Source: Warburgia ugandensis (taxonomy: Eukaryota > Streptophyta > Magnoliopsida > Canellales > Canellaceae). Taken from it: a stretch of DNA of 64,000 bases. The notes below the pieces were generated by a model. That model did not search any database. It was not told where the DNA came from and worked only from the letters and a program-made list of their open reading frames with translations. The position numbers were made by a program, and so were the translations under genes. Shown here piece after piece: positions 60,520 to 64,000 of this stretch (positions within the stretch are counted from its first letter, which is position 1; every line of letters begins with the position of its first letter). The stretch spans positions 41,797,217 to 41,861,216 of the forward strand of contig CP141139.1 in the NCBI GenBank assembly GCA_035236585.1. The letters run 5' to 3'.

Positions 60520-60830
60520 GGCCCAAGGAAGGGACGGCCCAGATTAGTCGGGCGGAAAGACAGGCGGAGCGAACCAAGGGTCGTCGGGCGCGTCCGCTGG
60601 GAAGAAACGCCTAAGCGTGACTACGGGACGTCCACAGACGCGGACGGGACGAGCGGAACGCCCGTCGTCCGCGCACCCGCAAACCGGGCTGTCGTTGGGC
60701 GCGTCCGCTCGTCATTTCTATGAACGCGCCTTATTTGCACTTGAGCCGACGCCCCACGCGTATCGCACCCGCCGTTCCGACGGTGCGTCACGCGGGCGTC
60801 TTGGGCGTCGTCTGATCTGGAGATCGGATA
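60520..60830. other. CpG-rich island within the solo LTR
   Basis: About 310 bp dense in CG dinucleotides in an otherwise AT-rich LTR. GTCGTCGGGCGCGTCCGCT (60,580) recurs as GTCGTTGGGCGCGTCCGCT (60,691), 111 bp apart. The partner position in the gag-only element (38,830-39,070) is GC-rich but has many CG sites turned to TG or CA. Confidence 0.75.
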
Positions 60831-61470
60831 GTCCCTTCTGGACCGTCCAATCAATCCTCTTGCAATTGAGGGCCCAAAAGGTCTCTGATTTTGATGAAAC
60901 TTCTACCCTATGGGTTTTGGACCCTTCTGGATCGATTGGTATAGTCAGATTTCTCATCTGAGCACTCCATCATCCCTAATTAAGGGTTCTGTTGTTGACT
61001 TTATTTTTATCTTTTTATTACCAAAATTAATTACAGTAAAATAAAAAATTACATAAAACAATACTAAAAATATATGAAAAGTATTTCCACTTACTTGATT
61101 GGAGAGAAAACCTGATTTATATGCCCAATTTAAAAAAATACCTTGTTGATGAAGATATAGCCTAAAATCCACCTTTCTTGCAAATACCGTTGTTTGAACC
61201 GTTGGATCTTGAAATTTCTTTGGGGGTTTTGTAGAATAGATGTGTTGGGATGTTTTGGACGATGGAATTAATCAAATTAGATCTAGAACAGAGTGCCTAA
61301 TTGAATTTAGGTCTCTTGTTCTAATCTAAAAAGAAAAACAAGTTGGAAAGAGATCTAACTCTTGGAAATTTTGGGGTTTTGGAGAGGGATTCTAGATCTA
61401 ATTTTTCAAGGAGATTGAAGATAATTTTGTGGGAATTTTATGAGGATTTTTGGAAGATTTTTGGGGTTGT

Positions 61471-61477
61471 ATTTATA
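61471..61477 (-). promoter_or_regulatory. TATA-like box in the minus solo LTR
   Basis: ATTTATA on the plus strand (TATAAAT on the minus), in the context TGCCTATAAAT on the minus strand, the same as in the 47,793 copy. Confidence 0.45.
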
Positions 61478-62099
61478 GGCATTTTGGGTCTTTTTCCATG
61501 ATTATAATATGTTATTTTTTTAATATAAAATGGCATGAAAGTCTTCAATGCTCCCATGCCTAACTTTTCTTCCCCATGACTAGCTGATCTTTGTTGACCC
61601 ATGTTTCACATGGGCTGCTGATCAAATTGGTTGTTGGGGACGTGGTGGTCCCCATGTGGGCCCCATGTGGACCCCACATGGTGTAAAAAGTCTGTTTTGC
61701 CCTTTATGCATAAAACTTTGGGTTTTATTCCCATGATCTCGGATTTGAGTGTACTTAGTGGCGTTGGATTCGTATTTCTCAGTACATTCTAAATTTTGAT
61801 GTTTCATATTTTGATTTTTGGAATATTTTGATTTTTGGGTAAAATTACTATTTTACCCCTTTTGTCCAAAAAGTGAAAAACTTAAGGATTTCTCATCCGA
61901 ATTCAAAATTTGTGGTGCTTACAGTCATTTTGAAGGGTTTGCTAATTCTAATTTCAATTTTACATGTCTTATGATTTGATTATACTTTTATAAAAAGTAT
62001 ATTTTAAATAACCCTAATATTTGAGCCCGTAATATCTAAAACTCAAACTTTATTGATTTTTCTCAATCAATTTACAAAAATTGGGGTTATTACAGCTAC

Positions 62100-63060
62100 T
62101 CCATCCCCTACACATAATTCTTGTAATGCATTTGTACCTCCATCGAATGCAAGCTGCAATTCACTAATTGAAAAAGATCATGAAGCACATCTGGCACCCC
62201 TCGAAGAGGAAATTCCAGCCTAAGAGGTATATATATATAGACAAAACTAGAAATTTTCATTATCCTTTTGTAATAATTCTTTATCTCAACCTCTCTATTG
62301 TATATTTGATTTGCAGGTAGGTCAATGCCTATTGGCCATGGATTCCCATCAAAACATCATGGAAGTTAGTTCAAGCTTTGAGCATGAATAAACCATTTTG
62401 AATGGAATTGGTATGGCACCACATACTAAGCGAGTGTCTATTACCATGGCGTTGAATGCTAATCCCTGCCTACCATTCCCATTCGAAATGAAAAATATTA
62501 TAACAGTTGGGCAAGCAAGTGCATATCACGTCGCTTGGCTAGAGGCAATATTTATTCCTATAGAGTCTACAATATGTATGTTATCATACTACCTTCCTCA
62601 TCAATATTTTTTAACTAGAGACCTCAAATTAATTGTTTAATAGCTTTATACGGTTAATTAGCAACAACATGCACCACCAAGGTCGGCTGCCTTTGCAGTA
62701 TCATCTATTGCTATTGTACTAATGGAATAAGTACTTGTATATATCTTTATTTTTATTTTTCATTATAAATTAGGTCCTCTTTATTGATTAATATTATTTG
62801 GTGAAATTTTTTACATCTTTTATAGGAACTATCTAAGGAGCATGTGGAAGCCCCACCTAACATGCTTCAATCCCAAAGGTTAATCTATGGTCTCATCAAT
62901 GATGATGTGGTAATCAACCCCATACGAATCAAGGACAGAGTGCTTGTTGAGGATGTTGTTGAAGTGCCACTTACAGCAAAGAACCTATTACGAGTTTGCC
63001 TATGGGATCAACTTGAGCACCCTCACATTATCTCCTACATGGGGTATATGCATGTACTTG
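62100..63060 (+). pseudogene. Second CACTA gene, middle exons (DUF8039-like)
   Basis: Coding resumes after the GCTAC duplication: SPTHNSCNAFVPPSNAS to a donor at 62,227, acceptor at 62,316, then CLLAMDSHQNIMEVSSSFEHE, a stop, and GIGMAPHTKRVSITM, NPCLPFPFEMKNIITVG and ASAYHVAWL. This matches the DUF8039 pattern of CACTA second ORFs ('C.LA..S..N.VA.G', 'VHGVPL', 'VRVSVD', 'LPIP', 'AVG.HVAWP'). A later exon (about 62,825-63,039) reads FNMLQSQRL-like sequence, IYGLINDDVVINPI and LTAKNLLRVCLWDQ. The domain's role in transposition is unknown. Confidence 0.7.
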
Positions 63061-63146
63061 CTTATAAAATATTTGACATTTACATGTTATATTTTCATGG
63101 TATAGGTAATAATTATTTCTCTTATGCAACTTCTTGAATGATGCAG

Positions 63147-63860
63147 CTAACCTTTTTGAGGCTGAGGGTACACTTTACCAATTCCTTAATCCTGACATCA
63201 TTTATGAAACAACGGAGCAATGACCGATAGAGAGGCCTGTTTAGGATATTTTACTGGGCTTCTTTTACCTCTCTCAAGGACAGGGCTTAATGATTCCCTC
63301 CAATAGCAGGTAAGTTTTAATTTTTTTTATTTTCTTTCCAACTTATTCTATACTTAGGGATTGTCAACTTTCATAACAATTCATATGACTATCTATGTAG
63401 GTATCATTGGATGTTGTTTGTTTTGGATGTGAACAGCAAGCATGCTTTTCTTTTTTATTCTTGTGGATCGCACATCCATCCTTCCCTCATGGAAATTAAA
63501 AATAAGTAAGCTTTTATTTTTTTCATGTATTATGCGTAGATAAATAATTTGTCATTCATCTATACTGCATTTGAATTTTAAATTTATAGAGCATGGTTCA
63601 AACAGGCTAATATGACCGAGACTATACAACCACCAAAACTCATTGGAAGAATGACAAGGTATAGGAAACAGTTAATCAATCTAAGTTACCACTAATTAAA
63701 CCTACAATATTACAAATGATATTTATGAGTTCTTTTTTGTTGTCCTGATTGCATAATGCCCTAAACAACAATCTGATTGAGAGTGTGGGTACTATGTCCT
63801 AAGATACACGAGAACCCTCATATTCAATAGTATTCTAGTTTCCCATTTAAGAAAGGTAAG
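63147..63860 (+). pseudogene. Second CACTA gene, Ulp1/C48 protease-like exons
   Basis: Inferred exons: 63,147-63,309; 63,401-63,505; from 63,590; and around 63,755-63,856. The second reads YHWMLFVLDVNSKHAFLFY, with the catalytic-type His at 63,405-63,407. The last reads PKQQSD, a TGA, then ECGYYVLRYTRTL, with the catalytic-type Cys at 63,784-63,786. H-W and Q..D..ECGYYVxR are Peptidase_C48 (SUMO protease-like) signatures, often fused to plant CACTA and some MULE proteins. The in-frame stop three residues before the Cys, and the TGA in the first exon, indicate inactivation. A further exon may begin at about 63,954 and leave the window. Confidence 0.78.
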
Positions 63861-64000
63861 ACATTTTTTACTTTTCATACCCTTATATTTTTCTATAGTT
63901 TTTTATAGATCTACCTAAAAAATGTGACCTTAATTAAATATATTGTGTTACAGGCTACTGTGCTTTTTGAGTGGGCAAACAAGAACAGTTACTTTAGAGT

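Larger units (their letters stand above)
57354..62094 (-). mobile_element. Solo LTR, Tekay-like, minus orientation (4,741 bp)
   Basis: The reverse complement of the 47,793 family: TGTGACGACCCGGG on the left, TTGGGGTTATTACA on the right, flanked by GCTAC on both sides. The CACTA gene resumes at once after it, so it is a solo LTR. It carries a CpG-rich island (60,520-60,830) absent from the plus copy and a minus-strand TATA-like box at 61,471-61,477. The ORFs inside, including 58,246-58,623 and 60,617-60,961, are not supported as genes. Confidence 0.93.
43835..64000 (+). mobile_element. CACTA (En/Spm) DNA transposon, 3' end outside the window
   Basis: Starts with the candidate inverted terminus CACTGCTACATACGAGG, preceded by ATT as a possible 3-bp target duplication. 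It contains, in order, subterminal repeats, the TNP2 transposase gene, a 612-bp duplication, a second multi-exon gene, and insertions of two solo LTRs. Subtracting those LTRs leaves more than 11 kb, which suits a full-size autonomous CACTA element, now dead. The right terminus is not in the window, so the left terminus cannot be tested against it. Confidence 0.85.

Noticed and set aside
60617-60961. GC-rich ORFs on both strands, possible bacterial insert
   Set aside because: The segment is an internal part of an LTR and has a decayed relative at the same place in the gag-only element. Overlapping ORFs on both strands reflect composition.
47793-62094. A single LTR retrotransposon bounded by two LTRs with TNP2-like cargo
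   Set aside because: The LTRs are in opposite orientations, each has its own target duplication, and the sequence between them is continuous CACTA coding sequence.

Overview
The window looks like heterochromatic, repeat-dense nuclear DNA of a flowering plant, probably a dicot; I cannot name the species. It is AT-rich and holds no host gene, rRNA gene or tRNA gene that I can support. Almost every recognisable segment is a transposable element or a fragment of one, and every coding region carries stops, frameshifts or truncations. The elements lie inside one another in at least three layers.

Left part (1-12,909 and 21,715-29,444). The 3' end of a long terminal repeat (LTR) opens the window (1-1,333). 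About 5.4 kb of unassigned DNA follows, with long CT/GA microsatellites and a degenerate 47-bp tandem repeat. At 7,031 a Ty3/gypsy element of the Athila/Tat type begins (element A). It has a 2.7-kb LTR, a decayed tRNA-Asp primer site, gag-like remnants and an unassigned ORF, but no pol. Its truncated second LTR (22,806 to about 24,500) runs into the internal part of a relative (element B), which ends in a quite different LTR (27,466-29,444).

Nested in A is a complete 8.8-kb element (12,910-21,714) with 2.7-kb LTRs, an initiator-tRNA-Met primer site, a polypurine tract and a perfect ATCAT target duplication. It is probably a non-autonomous Tekay/Del-type chromovirus.

Middle (29,462-43,834). 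A minus-strand Athila-type gag-protease-RT-RNase H region (element C) stops exactly where integrase should follow. Its LTR ends lie at 34,583-34,797 and possibly at 6,708-7,030, so A and B may have landed inside it. Next comes an LTR fragment related to A's. It is split by a gag-only Tekay-type element (35,312-43,162, minus strand, CTTTT target duplication) with a 5-kb LTR on one side and a 309-bp collapsed LTR on the other.

Right part (43,835-64,000). A large CACTA (En/Spm) DNA transposon starts here and runs off the window. It carries hairpin-forming subterminal repeats, a TNP2-type transposase gene, a 612-bp tandem duplication, and a second multi-exon gene with Transposase_24-, DUF8039- and Ulp1-protease-like parts. 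Each gene is split by a solo LTR of one Tekay-like family. The two solo LTRs (4.4 and 4.7 kb) lie in opposite orientations, and each has its own perfect 5-bp target duplication. These are the best-supported structural calls in the window.
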